From positions 1-49,464 of the forward strand of contig NZ_JANBWE010000008.1 in the NCBI RefSeq assembly GCF_024259515.1: a DNA stretch of 49,464 nucleotides, read 5' to 3'. A model generated the notes under the pieces. It was not told the DNA's origin, searched no databases, and saw only the letters and a program-made list of their open reading frames with translations. Position numbers and translations under genes: made by a program. Source of the DNA: Salirhabdus salicampi. Its GTDB lineage: Bacteria > Bacillota > Bacilli > Bacillales > Alkalibacillaceae. Shown piece after piece: positions 21,293-30,203 of the stretch. How positions within the stretch are numbered: position 1 is the first letter of the stretch; each line of letters opens with the position of its first letter.

Positions 21293-21853
21293 ATGAAATG
21301 TATTATTGGACTTGGTAATCCAGGGGCTAAATATGAACAGACAAGACATAATATTGGTTTTATGGTAATTGATGAACTTGCGAAACGGCACGGCTGGGAA
21401 TTAAATAAAACAAAGTTTCACGCCCATTATGCTATCGAACAACTAAATGGAGAAAAAGTTATTTTAGTGAAACCGATGACTTATATGAATTTATCAGGAG
21501 AAGCAGTTCGACCACTCATGGAGTTTTACGATTTAGATGTAGTTGATATTGTTGTCATTTATGATGACCTTGATTTGCCCCCAGGCAAAATTCGTCTGCG
21601 GCAAAAAGGGGGACATGGAGGACACAATGGCATACGTAACATCATTGATCAATTAAATACGAAACAATTTAATAGGGTGCGGGTTGGAATTGGAAGGCCA
21701 GAAACACCGATGCCTGTACCGAATTATGTACTAGGGAAATTTTCCGATGAACAAATGCCGCAAGTAAAAGAAAGTATTCAACGGAGTGCAGATGCCTGTG
21801 AGCATTGGTTGCATAAATCGTTTTTAGAAGTGATGAATGATTTTAATTCGTAG
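21293..21853 (+). CDS. pth: Peptidyl-tRNA hydrolase
   Basis: Pth releases peptides from prematurely dissociated peptidyl-tRNA. The 186-residue protein has [18 protein letters not shown] with catalytic H19 and N9, the [10 protein letters not shown] motif near 62-71 and the [23 protein letters not shown] segment. It was named spoVC in B. subtilis because a mutant blocks spore coat formation. A GAGGGA ribosome site precedes the ATG. A sigma-F-like promoter for fin begins on its stop codon. Confidence 0.97.
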   Translation: MKCIIGLGNPGAKYEQTRHNIGFMVIDELAKRHGWELNKTKFHAHYAIEQLNGEKVILVKPMTYMNLSGEAVRPLMEFYDLDVVDIVVIYDDLDLPPGKIRLRQKGGHGGHNGIRNIIDQLNTKQFNRVRVGIGRPETPMPVPNYVLGKFSDEQMPQVKESIQRSADACEHWLHKSFLEVMNDFNS

Positions 21854-21882
21854 TATAAGAATGAAACTGCTCGGACAAACTT
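21853..21882 (+). promoter_or_regulatory. Sigma-F-type promoter of fin
   Basis: GTATA (21853-21857), a 15-bp spacer and GGACAAACTT (21873-21882) fit the sigma-F pattern GYWTA-15-GGnRAnAnTw with one deviation (C at the R position). It begins at the last base of the pth stop codon. fin is a sigma-F gene in B. subtilis. Confidence 0.7.
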
Positions 21883-21911
21883 GTAATAAGTATTGTTCGA
21901 GGAGGGTTTAC

Positions 21912-22142
21912 ATGGCCGTTGTCTACAGTTGCCGTTACTGTGGTAACACCGTCGGTGAAATTCAAGAACCTGTTGTAGAAGAACAACAGTTAGGATTAGA
22001 TAGATTAACAAATGAAGAACGTTTAGAAATGGTTGAGTATAATGGAAATGGAGATATTGAGATTAAGACGATTTGTGAACATTGCCATGAAGCGTTAAAC
22101 CGAAATCCAGAGTATCATGAGTTAGACAATTTTTTACAGTAA
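21912..22142 (+). CDS. fin: Anti-sigma-F factor Fin (YabK)
   Basis: Fin binds RNA polymerase in the forespore and helps switch from sigma-F to sigma-G, and it is itself made under sigma-F. The 76-residue protein has two CxxC zinc motifs, CRYC at 7-10 and CEHC near 56-59, with LTNEERLEMVEYNGNGDIEI between. Length and layout equal the B. subtilis protein. GAGGAGGG precedes the ATG at 21912; the frame extends to 21837 within pth but without support. Confidence 0.95.
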   Translation: MAVVYSCRYCGNTVGEIQEPVVEEQQLGLDRLTNEERLEMVEYNGNGDIEIKTICEHCHEALNRNPEYHELDNFLQ

Positions 22143-22154
22143 CTGAAAAACAAA

Positions 22155-22181
22155 GCTTTGGTAGTTTTACCAAAGCGTTTT
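22155..22181 (+). terminator. Terminator of fin
   Basis: A perfect 9-bp stem (22155-22163 with 22168-22176) is followed by GTTTTT. It lies inside a longer reading frame upstream of mfd and so argues for the later mfd start. Confidence 0.85.
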
Positions 22182-22214
22182 TGCATTGAGGTAGGAAGAT
22201 TGGGGGAGTATTCG

Positions 22215-25200
22215 TTGCAAGGATTAAAGAATTATTTATTAGAACAGGAAGATATAGAAACAATCGTAACGGGCTATGCGTCAGGCATGCAGGAACAACT
22301 TGTGGCTGGTTTAACTGGTGCAGCTAGAAGTGTGCTCATTTCTCTATTACAGCAATCATTACATAAACCTCTATTTATTATTACTCACCAATTAACACAG
22401 GCACAGAAATTATATGAAGACCTTTTGGAATTAAGCTCAGACGCACCTGTTTACTTGTATCCCGTAAATGAACTAATGGCTTCAGAAATCGCTACTGCTA
22501 GTCCCGAAATGCGAAGTCAGCGGATAGATTCCCTTAATCGCTGGGTGAAAGAAGGGAATGGAATCTTTATCGCCCCTATCGCTGCATGTAAGCGGATATT
22601 GCCGCCTCCTAGCAGATGGAGGGAGGCACAGTTATCGTTTGAGGTAGGAACGGAAATTCCATATGAAGATTATTTACAAACATTAGTAGAGCTAGGATAC
22701 AAGCGGGAAGATATGGTCATGTCTCCTGGTGATTTTAGTATGCGTGGAGGCATAATTGATATCTATCCTTTGACGGAGGAAAACCCTGTTAGGATTGAAA
22801 TGTTTGATGAAGAAGTAGAATCTATACGTTATTTTGATTCAAATAATCAACGCTCATTGGATGAACTTAATAGGGTTGTTGTGGGTCCGGCAGAAGAGAT
22901 GTTACTAACTGAGGAGGATGTAACAAAAGGTGTTCATCAATTAGAAAACTTGTTACAACAAACAGTCAAAAAAACTACGGATAAATCATTACGGGAATTA
23001 TTTTTGGAGAATATAGAACATGATATCGACCGCTTACAAAGCGGTGAGCGTTTTACCGAAATGTACAAATACATTTCCTTATTTTATGAAGAACCTGCTA
23101 GTTTAGTAGACTATCTCCCTAAAGATGGTCTAATTGTCTTTGATGAGATGAGTCGAATTCAAGAAACAGTCCAACAGTTGGATCGAGAAGAAGGGGAATG
23201 GATTCAAAGCCTATTAGAACAACAAAAAGTTGTAAGAGATATGTCAATGTCATTTGATTGGCATCAATTACAAGATAAAATGCAACATTCGAAGTTATAT
23301 TTATCTGTGTTTTTGCGTCATATACCGAATACTCAACCGGAGAATATCGTCAATTTTTCATCTCGGGTAATGCAACAGTTCCATGGGCAAATGAATTTAT
23401 TAAAGAATGAATTAGATCGTTGGAAAACAGGTGGATTTTCAGTACTAATTGTAGCACCAACGAGAAAACGAATGGAAAAGATACAGGCTGTGTTAGAAGA
23501 TTACGGCATGGAATCAGATATAAAGTCGGGCGATGTACAACTACCTGTAACTGTTCCTTCTATCATCAAAGGAAGTATTAGTAGTGGTTTTGAAATGCCG
23601 ATGTATCGAATTGCTGTTTTGACGGAAGCTGAACTGTTTAATAAAAAGGCGAAGCGTCCAAAACGAAAACAAAAAATATCCAATGCGGAAAGAATTAAAA
23701 GTTACCAAGAATTAAAAGTTGGTGACTATGTTGTACACGCAAATCATGGTATTGGTAAGTATATTGGCATAGAGACGCTGGAAATGAATGGTGTTCATAA
23801 AGACTATATGCTTATTAATTACTCTGGCGATGACAAATTATTTGTCCCAATTGACCAAATAGACTTAGTACAAAAATATGTAGGATCTGAAGGAAAAGAG
23901 CCGAAAATCTATAAGCTAGGTGGCAGTGAGTGGAAGAAGGTAAAACGACGTGTTCAGTCATCAGTAGAGGATATCGCCGAAGATTTAATTAAACTGTATG
24001 CGGAACGTGAGGCCGCAAGAGGTCATCAATACTCCAAAGACACTGAAATGCAAAGGGAGTTTGAAGCAGCCTTTCCTTATCAAGAAACGGAGGATCAAAT
24101 TCGTTGTATTGAAGAGATTAAACATGATATGGAACGCCCTCAACCAATGGATCGGTTATTATGTGGGGACGTTGGTTACGGAAAAACAGAAGTTGCTATA
24201 CGTGCTGCATTCAAAGCGGTAATGGATGAGAAGCAAGTAGCGGTTCTTGTGCCAACAACAATCTTAGCTCAACAGCACTATGAAACGTTTATAGAACGTT
24301 TTAAGGAATTTGGATTAAACGTAGGTCTATTGAGCCGCTTTCGAACGAGAAAACAACAAAAAGAAACGTTGGAGAACTTGGAAAAGGGTTTAGTTGATGT
24401 TGTTATCGGAACGCATCGAGTATTATCTTCCGACGTGAAATTTAAAGACTTAGGACTATTAATCGTAGATGAAGAACAACGTTTTGGGGTAAAACATAAA
24501 GAAAAAATTAAGCAGTTAAAAACGAATGTTGATGTACTGACACTAACGGCGACTCCAATTCCGAGAACGTTACATATGTCAATGCTCGGTGTTCGGGATT
24601 TGTCCGTAATTGAAACACCACCGGAAAACAGGTTTCCAATCCAGACATATGTGTTAGAGTACAACCCCATTTTCATTCGGGAAGCAATTGAACGTGAGTT
24701 AGCTCGAGGTGGTCAAGTCTTCTTCTTATATAATCGGGTCGAGAACATTGAGCGAGTGGCAGGAGAAATTGATCAGTTAGTGGAAGGAGCAAGGGTTACC
24801 TATGCTCACGGCCAAATGAGTGAAGCACAGTTGGAAAGTGTTATGTTTGATTTTTTAGAAGGCCAATCTGACGTGCTAGTAAGCACAACGATCATCGAAA
24901 CCGGTGTAGATATTCCGAATGTAAATACGTTAATTGTTTATGATGCAGATAAAATGGGACTTAGTCAGTTGTATCAACTGCGCGGGCGTGTTGGGCGTTC
25001 CAACCGAGTGGCTTATGCTTACTTTACGTACCAAAAGGATAAAGTATTAACCGAGGTTGCCGAAAAGCGATTGCAAGCAATCAAGGAATTTACCGAACTC
25101 GGCTCTGGATTTAAAATTGCTATGCGTGATTTATCTATTAGAGGTGCGGGGAATATATTAGGTGCAGAACAACATGGATTTATTGATTCCGTTGGTTTTG

Positions 25201-25739
25201 ATATGTATTCCCAAATGTTAACCGATGCAATTGAAGCAAAAAAACAAGGGAAAGATTATGAAGAGGTTAAACCATTCCAAGTGGAAATGAATTTAGATAT
25301 TGATGCATATATTCCTTCCTTTTATATAAAAGATGAAAAGCAGAAGATTGATATGTACAAACGATTCCAAGCAGTACAAAAGATGGACGAAATCTATGAC
25401 ATCAAAGAGGAATTGTTAGACCGTTTTGGGAATTATCCAGAAGAGGTTGAAAACTTACTGAAGGTTTCACGTATCAAAATTTATGCTAAAAGAGAAAAAA
25501 TCGAATCGATTAATGAGCAAAATAAGAAGATTGAACTTCTCATGGAGGAAAGTGAAAGTAAAAGGATTGATGGAGAAAAACTGTTTCAAATTACAGAAGA
25601 TTATCATCGAATCGTACGACTTGGCACGGAAAACAATCAGTTGAAGATTACGTTCCAGTTTGATCGGAGAAATCACAGCCAAAGATATGATGTACTTGAA
25701 ACGTTCCTTGCTAAGTTAGAAAATACAAAAAATGCCTAA
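22215..25739 (+). CDS. mfd: Transcription-repair coupling factor Mfd
   Basis: Mfd is an ATP-driven translocase that removes stalled RNA polymerase and recruits UvrA to damaged template strands. The 1174-residue protein has a UvrB-like N-terminal region, an RNA-polymerase-interacting domain near 490-560, and an SF2 helicase core. Walker A is GDVGYGKT at 651-658 and the Walker B box is DEEQ at 752-755. QLRGRVGRS is motif VI and a TRCF domain ends the protein. TTG 22215 with GGGGGA upstream matches the family N-terminus; an in-frame ATG at 22158 falls inside the fin terminator. Confidence 0.97.
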   Translation: MQGLKNYLLEQEDIETIVTGYASGMQEQLVAGLTGAARSVLISLLQQSLHKPLFIITHQLTQAQKLYEDLLELSSDAPVYLYPVNELMASEIATASPEMRSQRIDSLNRWVKEGNGIFIAPIAACKRILPPPSRWREAQLSFEVGTEIPYEDYLQTLVELGYKREDMVMSPGDFSMRGGIIDIYPLTEENPVRIEMFDEEVESIRYFDSNNQRSLDELNRVVVGPAEEMLLTEEDVTKGVHQLENLLQQTVKKTTDKSLRELFLENIEHDIDRLQSGERFTEMYKYISLFYEEPASLVDYLPKDGLIVFDEMSRIQETVQQLDREEGEWIQSLLEQQKVVRDMSMSFDWHQLQDKMQHSKLYLSVFLRHIPNTQPENIVNFSSRVMQQFHGQMNLLKNELDRWKTGGFSVLIVAPTRKRMEKIQAVLEDYGMESDIKSGDVQLPVTVPSIIKGSISSGFEMPMYRIAVLTEAELFNKKAKRPKRKQKISNAERIKSYQELKVGDYVVHANHGIGKYIGIETLEMNGVHKDYMLINYSGDDKLFVPIDQIDLVQKYVGSEGKEPKIYKLGGSEWKKVKRRVQSSVEDIAEDLIKLYAEREAARGHQYSKDTEMQREFEAAFPYQETEDQIRCIEEIKHDMERPQPMDRLLCGDVGYGKTEVAIRAAFKAVMDEKQVAVLVPTTILAQQHYETFIERFKEFGLNVGLLSRFRTRKQQKETLENLEKGLVDVVIGTHRVLSSDVKFKDLGLLIVDEEQRFGVKHKEKIKQLKTNVDVLTLTATPIPRTLHMSMLGVRDLSVIETPPENRFPIQTYVLEYNPIFIREAIERELARGGQVFFLYNRVENIERVAGEIDQLVEGARVTYAHGQMSEAQLESVMFDFLEGQSDVLVSTTIIETGVDIPNVNTLIVYDADKMGLSQLYQLRGRVGRSNRVAYAYFTYQKDKVLTEVAEKRLQAIKEFTELGSGFKIAMRDLSIRGAGNILGAEQHGFIDSVGFDMYSQMLTDAIEAKKQGKDYEEVKPFQVEMNLDIDAYIPSFYIKDEKQKIDMYKRFQAVQKMDEIYDIKEELLDRFGNYPEEVENLLKVSRIKIYAKREKIESINEQNKKIELLMEESESKRIDGEKLFQITEDYHRIVRLGTENNQLKITFQFDRRNHSQRYDVLETFLAKLENTKNA

Positions 25740-25764
25740 ACTCCTTAAATTTATCTGTGTTGAT

Positions 25765-25793
25765 GTATACTTTGGTCAAGTTGTCAGATACTA
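25765..25793 (+). promoter_or_regulatory. Sigma-G-type promoter of spoVT
   Basis: GTATA (25765-25769) is followed after 17 bp by GATACTA (25787-25793), close to the forespore sigma-G pattern GYATR with a CATnnTA -10 element; one base differs. B. subtilis spoVT is transcribed by sigma-G. Confidence 0.6.
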
Positions 25794-25872
25794 ACTTTAC
25801 TAGATGGTGGTTTCATTTAAAGGAAAAAGGACCATCGAGAAACAACAACAAAGAAAGCGAGGATTTAAGGAT

Positions 25873-26406
25873 ATGAAGGCAACAGGAATTGTTCGTCGCA
25901 TCGATGATTTAGGAAGGGTTGTTGTTCCAAAAGAGATTCGCAGAACGTTGCGTATTCGTGAAGGAGATCCTCTAGAAATATTTGTAGACCGAGAAGGCGA
26001 GGTTATACTTAAAAAATATTCACCAATTAATGAACTAGGGGATTTTGCGAAAGAATATGCGGATGCCTTGTTTGATTCATTAGGTCATACAGTGCTTATT
26101 TCAGATCGTGATGAATTTATTGCTGTGGCTGGGGGACGAAAAAAGGAATTTTTAAATAAAAAAATTAGTACGCAAATTGAAAAAACAATGGATGAACGTA
26201 CCGTTAAAATGGAGAAAAATGAACAAACAATTGAAGTTACAGACGGTAGGGAAGAAACGTTCTCCTCATATGTAATGGCACCGATCGTGGCAAACGGTGA
26301 CCCTGTCGGTTGTGTCATTATGATTTCTAACGATAAAAATATGGATGATGCCGAGAAAAAGGCAGTAGAAACAGCAGCCGGATTTTTAGCGAGACAAATG
26401 GATTAA
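25873..26406 (+). CDS. spoVT: Forespore transcription regulator SpoVT
   Basis: SpoVT tunes sigma-G-dependent gene expression in the forespore. The 177-residue protein has an AbrB-type DNA-binding domain at 1-50 (KATGIVRRIDDLGRVVVPKEIRR) and a GAF-like sensory domain (about 55-177). ATG at 25873 with GCGAGG upstream is used; an in-frame start at 25804 would add 23 residues without homology. It shares its N-terminal domain with AbrB in this window. Confidence 0.96.
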   Translation: MKATGIVRRIDDLGRVVVPKEIRRTLRIREGDPLEIFVDREGEVILKKYSPINELGDFAKEYADALFDSLGHTVLISDRDEFIAVAGGRKKEFLNKKISTQIEKTMDERTVKMEKNEQTIEVTDGREETFSSYVMAPIVANGDPVGCVIMISNDKNMDDAEKKAVETAAGFLARQMD

Positions 26407-26414
26407 CGGAGAAC

Positions 26415-26449
26415 GAAAGGCTGTCACCTAATAGGGGAGGCAGCCTTTC
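26415..26449 (+). terminator. Hairpin after spoVT
   Basis: A perfect 9-bp stem GAAAGGCTG/CAGCCTTTC (26415-26423 with 26441-26449) lies 8 bp after the stop codon. It lacks a good T-run, so terminator activity is probable rather than clear. Confidence 0.6.
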
Positions 26450-26476
26450 AAACTTTATCTTTCTGCAGGGTTCCTA

Positions 26477-26485
26477 TGCTATAAT
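26477..26485 (+). promoter_or_regulatory. Extended -10 element before yabM
   Basis: TGCTATAAT (26477-26485) is a perfect -10 with a TG extension, 31 bp before the yabM start. No good -35 is seen at 17 bp, which the extended -10 could compensate. Confidence 0.5.
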
Positions 26486-26516
26486 GGTCGATGATGCTGT
26501 ACATAAGGAGTCCGCT

Positions 26517-28082
26517 ATGAAACAGAAGAAGACGTTTTTATCAGGAGCCGTTATCTTGATGGTGGCCGGCATGATAAGTAAATTATTAAGTGCTAGTTAC
26601 CGCGTACCCCTTCAAAATTTAACAGGTGATACCGGCTTTTATATATATCAACAAGTGTATCCGTTTTTAACACTTGCTTGGATTTTATCTATATATGGTT
26701 TTCCTGCAGCTATATCCAAAATTTTGAATGATGATCGGTATACATATTTAAATAAATTAAAATTAAATCCTTTATTTCTTATTCTGTTGTTGTTTGGTGC
26801 TTTTTCCTTCTCCGTCATATATTTCGGAGCGAGTTTTTTTGCTAGCCTAATGGGCGATTCGCAGATGGTTAAACCTATTCGTTTTTCTGCGTTCATGTAC
26901 TTACTTTTACCCTTTACTGCTTTCCTTCGCGGTATGTTTCAAGCAAGAGAAGATATGCGACCATCTGCTTTCTCTCAAACGTTGGAACAACTCGTTCGCG
27001 TTATAGGGATTTTAGTTATCACACATATACTTCTCCAACATGGGAAAAGCTTGTATGACGTTGGGGCAGGTGCTGCATTATCCTCTACATTTGGGGCCAT
27101 TGTGGCTTTTTTCTTTTTATGTATAGTCAGTTTGCTCATACGCAAGCGTAGTAAGAAGGCAGAGGCAGGAAACGTTAACGCGTATTCCTATGTTTCAATT
27201 GGAAAAGTATTGTTTAGTACAAGCCTTATTTTTAGTTTAAACTATTTACTTCTCATATTATTGCAAATGGTTGATGTTTTTACATTTATACCGAATCTCC
27301 AGCAATACGGGTTAAGTTTTGAGGATGCAAAAGAGGCAAAAGGTGTATTCGATAGAGGTCAACCCCTCGTTCAGCTTGGTGTCGTTTTTAGCTTGTCGTT
27401 ATCCCTGTCTTTAGTTCCAGCATTGTCTAGACATGAAGCGACAAAGGAATGGATGGGAAATATAAAAACAGCTCTTAAATATACGATTATGTTAGCATCC
27501 GCTGCATCAATTGGACTAATATTAGTTTTTCCAGCGGTTAATATTCTTTTGTTTGAGACGAATAAAGGAACATTGGCACTTCAAGTGTATTCGCTAACCA
27601 TCTTTTTTGCTTCCGTTGCAATGACCCTGTCTGTCATTTTACAAGAACTGGGGATTTTGTATCGACAATTCATCATTTTTTCTGGATGTATCGTTATTAA
27701 ATTTCTTTTTAATTTAGCACTTATCCCATATATTGGTTTGTTGGGCGGGGCAATAGCCACTGTTATTGCTTTAATAGTGCTGTGCGTATGTTTTTATATC
27801 TACATAAAGCAGCAGTTAAAATTGCATTTCGCCCATGTCATACGTTGGGTTCCGTTTGGGCTCTCGTTATTGACTATGACCGTAGTTGTTCTTGTTATTC
27901 AAGCTTTATTACACGACCTGTTTGAACCTGAAACACGTTTAAACTATTTAGGGACAACGTTCATTACGATTGTTGTTGGTATCACTACATACAGTTTATC
28001 CCTATGGAATTATGGGGTGTTCACGAAACGGGAAATGGCCTCTTTTCCTGTTCGAGGTTTGTTTAGGAGGAAGAGAAGATGA
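26517..28082 (+). CDS. yabM: MOP-superfamily flippase, SpoVB/MurJ-like (YabM)
   Basis: The 521-residue polytopic membrane protein has about 14 hydrophobic segments and belongs to the polysaccharide/lipid flippase (MATE/MOP) superfamily. The N-terminus FLSGAVILMVAGMISKLLSASYRVPLQ is the part most like SpoVB-type proteins. It probably moves a lipid-linked precursor across the membrane, but substrate is unknown. ATG 26517 has AAGGAG 6 bp upstream; the frame opens earlier at 26484. It overlaps yabN by four bases (ATGA). Confidence 0.88.
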   Translation: MKQKKTFLSGAVILMVAGMISKLLSASYRVPLQNLTGDTGFYIYQQVYPFLTLAWILSIYGFPAAISKILNDDRYTYLNKLKLNPLFLILLLFGAFSFSVIYFGASFFASLMGDSQMVKPIRFSAFMYLLLPFTAFLRGMFQAREDMRPSAFSQTLEQLVRVIGILVITHILLQHGKSLYDVGAGAALSSTFGAIVAFFFLCIVSLLIRKRSKKAEAGNVNAYSYVSIGKVLFSTSLIFSLNYLLLILLQMVDVFTFIPNLQQYGLSFEDAKEAKGVFDRGQPLVQLGVVFSLSLSLSLVPALSRHEATKEWMGNIKTALKYTIMLASAASIGLILVFPAVNILLFETNKGTLALQVYSLTIFFASVAMTLSVILQELGILYRQFIIFSGCIVIKFLFNLALIPYIGLLGGAIATVIALIVLCVCFYIYIKQQLKLHFAHVIRWVPFGLSLLTMTVVVLVIQALLHDLFEPETRLNYLGTTFITIVVGITTYSLSLWNYGVFTKREMASFPVRGLFRRKRR

Positions 28083-29560
28083 GTAAACAGATAAACGTAA
28101 TAGGACTAGGTGCTGGTGACATAGAGCAATTACCATTAGGACTCTATCGAGAGTTAGTAAAGACAAACAACCTGTATTTACGTACAGAAAAGCACCCTGT
28201 TATACAATCACTTAAGAAAGAAGACATTTCATATCAATCTTTTGATTATATTTATGAACAGAGGGATCAATTTGAAGATGTATATGAACAGATTGTTCTA
28301 CAACTGTTAAAAGAACTAGAACATAAATCAGAGAGTATTGTGTATGCAGTTCCAGGTCATCCTATGCTTGCAGAGAAGACGGTACAATTGCTGCTAAAAG
28401 AAGAAAGGGAACGTAACGATCTGTCTGTTCGTGTTATTGGGGGCCAAAGCTATTTAGATGATTTATTCACTACATTGCAAATTGATCCAATAGAAGGTTT
28501 TCAATTCCTTGATGCAACTTCCTTTAACCGTGGAAACGTTCAGTATCAATCCCACGTAATCTTTTGCCAAGTATACGACCAGCATGTCGCTTCGGAGGTA
28601 AAGTTAACGTTAATGGAAGATTTGCCTGACGATTATGAAGTGTTCGTTGTTCATGCAGCCGGAAGTGAAGAAGAATGGGTAAAAAAGTTGCCTCTGTATG
28701 AACTTGATAGGGAAGTTTCACTAAACAACTTAATATCAGTGTATGTACCACCGGCAGATGTGAATGCGTTACATCACCAATTTGATGTGCTCCGTAATGT
28801 AGTAGCCCGCTTAAGGGGGCCGAATGGTTGCCCTTGGGATCGCCAACAAACTCATGAAAGCTTGCGACAATATTTAATAGAAGAGGCATATGAAGTGGTA
28901 GAAGCAATTGATGATGAAGATGACGAAGCTTTAATAGAGGAACTCGGTGATGTTTTACTACAAGTTATGCTTCATGGTCAAATTGGAGAGGATGTAGGCT
29001 ACTTTTCGGTAGACGATATTATACGTTCGGTTACAGAGAAAATGATACGTCGCCATCCACATGTCTTTCAAGATCAGTCCAATGTTACAACAGATGAAGT
29101 AATGGCAAATTGGGAGAAGATAAAACAACAGGAAAAGGGTGGGGAGAAGTCCAGATCCTTTCTAGAAGGAATCCCGAGGTCGTTCCCTGCCCTGTTGTAT
29201 GCTTATGAACTTCAAAAGAAAGCTGGGAAGGTAGGCTTTGATTGGGACGAGGCGGATCCTATGTTCGAAAAAATCACCGAGGAGATAGAGGAATTTAAAG
29301 ATGCTGTCACGAATAAAGATACACACGATGCAGAGATTGAATTAGGAGATATTTTCTTTGCACTTGTCAATGTTGCTCGTTATTATAAAATAAACCCGGA
29401 AATAGCCCTGCAACAGACAAACAGAAAGTTTGAGAGAAGATTCAGTTATATGGAAAACGAAATTCAAAAAGAAGGACTTGAGTTTCAAAAATTGAGTCTG
29501 ATAGAGCTGAATCGTTATTGGGAAAAAGCAAAAGAATTCTTGAGAAAGAGTGATGGCTAG
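28079..29560 (+). CDS. yabN: MazG-type nucleoside triphosphate pyrophosphohydrolase with N-terminal methylase-like domain (YabN)
   Basis: The 493-residue fusion has an N-terminal tetrapyrrole-methylase-like domain (about 1-220, starting INVIGLGAGDIEQLP). A MazG pyrophosphatase region follows from about 235. The first MazG repeat shows GCPWDRQQTHESLRQYLIEE and EELGDVLLQ; the second shows EEIEEFKDA and EIELGDIFFALVN. MazG enzymes hydrolyse NTPs to NMP and PPi, for housecleaning. The fusion is normal for Bacillus. It begins inside yabM's last codon, so translation is likely coupled. Confidence 0.93.
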   Translation: MSKQINVIGLGAGDIEQLPLGLYRELVKTNNLYLRTEKHPVIQSLKKEDISYQSFDYIYEQRDQFEDVYEQIVLQLLKELEHKSESIVYAVPGHPMLAEKTVQLLLKEERERNDLSVRVIGGQSYLDDLFTTLQIDPIEGFQFLDATSFNRGNVQYQSHVIFCQVYDQHVASEVKLTLMEDLPDDYEVFVVHAAGSEEEWVKKLPLYELDREVSLNNLISVYVPPADVNALHHQFDVLRNVVARLRGPNGCPWDRQQTHESLRQYLIEEAYEVVEAIDDEDDEALIEELGDVLLQVMLHGQIGEDVGYFSVDDIIRSVTEKMIRRHPHVFQDQSNVTTDEVMANWEKIKQQEKGGEKSRSFLEGIPRSFPALLYAYELQKKAGKVGFDWDEADPMFEKITEEIEEFKDAVTNKDTHDAEIELGDIFFALVNVARYYKINPEIALQQTNRKFERRFSYMENEIQKEGLEFQKLSLIELNRYWEKAKEFLRKSDG

Positions 29561-29561
29561 T

Positions 29562-29828
29562 ATGCGACTCGATAAATTTTTAAAGATTTCCCGTTTAATT
29601 AAGCGGCGCACAATGGCAAAAGAAGTAGCGGAACAAGGGCGAATACAAATTAACGGTAACCCCGCTAAGGCATCGACAAAAGTATCAGTAGGCGATGAGC
29701 TTACAATCCGTTTAGGTCAAAAATGGATTACGATAAGTATTCAAAGAATAACGGAGACGGTCAAAAAAGAAGAGGCATCTACTTTATATAAAGTATTAAA
29801 GGAAGAACAAGTGAAACAAGAATCATAG
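29562..29828 (+). CDS. rqcP: S4-domain ribosome quality control factor RqcP (YabO)
   Basis: RqcP binds obstructed 50S subunits and stabilises the P-site tRNA while RqcH adds C-terminal alanine tails to stalled peptides. The 88-residue protein is essentially one S4 RNA-binding domain: MRLDKFLKISRLIKRRTMAKEVAEQGRIQING. ATG 29562 matches the family N-terminus, but ATG 29553 (inside yabN) is also possible because the ribosome site is weak (AAAGAGTG). Confidence 0.94.
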   Translation: MRLDKFLKISRLIKRRTMAKEVAEQGRIQINGNPAKASTKVSVGDELTIRLGQKWITISIQRITETVKKEEASTLYKVLKEEQVKQES

Positions 29829-29903
29829 ACAACTTTTTTCAAATATATGTTCTAGTCTTGTCCCTTTTTTCATAAATTTGTAATGATAAAGGAGGGGCGG
29901 ACT

Positions 29904-30203
29904 ATGAACTATGAGTCAAATTTAAATTCGTCACAACGGGAACAAGAACATCGTATAAAGATGGTTAATCGAAGAAGCTTAGAAATCTCCGGTGTAAAAG
30001 AAGTTGATAGTTTTGACAATGAAGAGTTTTTAATGCAAACATCGATGGGGTACTTGGTCATACGAGGAGAAAACTTGCATATGAAAAATTTAGATGTAGA
30101 GCAAGGAATAGTATCCATTAAGGGGCGAATATACGAAATCTCCTATATAGATGATCATCAAGGAGAGAAAGCTAAAGGATTCTTTAGCAAGCTCTTTAAA
30201 TGA
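29904..30203 (+). CDS. yabP: Sporulation protein YabP
   Basis: The 99-residue protein matches the YabP family, needed at an intermediate stage of spore formation in the mother cell. Its core is RSLEISGVKEVDSFDNEEFLMQT followed by a G-rich turn and IKGRIYEISYI. No membrane segment is seen. AAAGGAGG lies 8 bp before ATG 29904; the frame opens at 29883. It overlaps yabQ by four bases, forming the conserved yabP-yabQ sporulation pair. A sigma-E promoter is expected but only a partial -10 (CATAAATT, 29871) is visible. Confidence 0.92.
   Translation: MNYESNLNSSQREQEHRIKMVNRRSLEISGVKEVDSFDNEEFLMQTSMGYLVIRGENLHMKNLDVEQGIVSIKGRIYEISYIDDHQGEKAKGFFSKLFK

Noticed and set aside
26517-28082. Phage or mobile-element membrane gene
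   Set aside because: yabM has the usual flippase topology, normal codon use and conserved position. No integrase, transposase, attachment repeats or terminal inverted repeats were seen anywhere in the window.
29850-29878. Sigma-E promoter for yabP (CATAAATT as -10)
   Set aside because: The -10 is acceptable but nothing like the -35 lies 14-15 bp upstream, and the region is simply A/T-rich.
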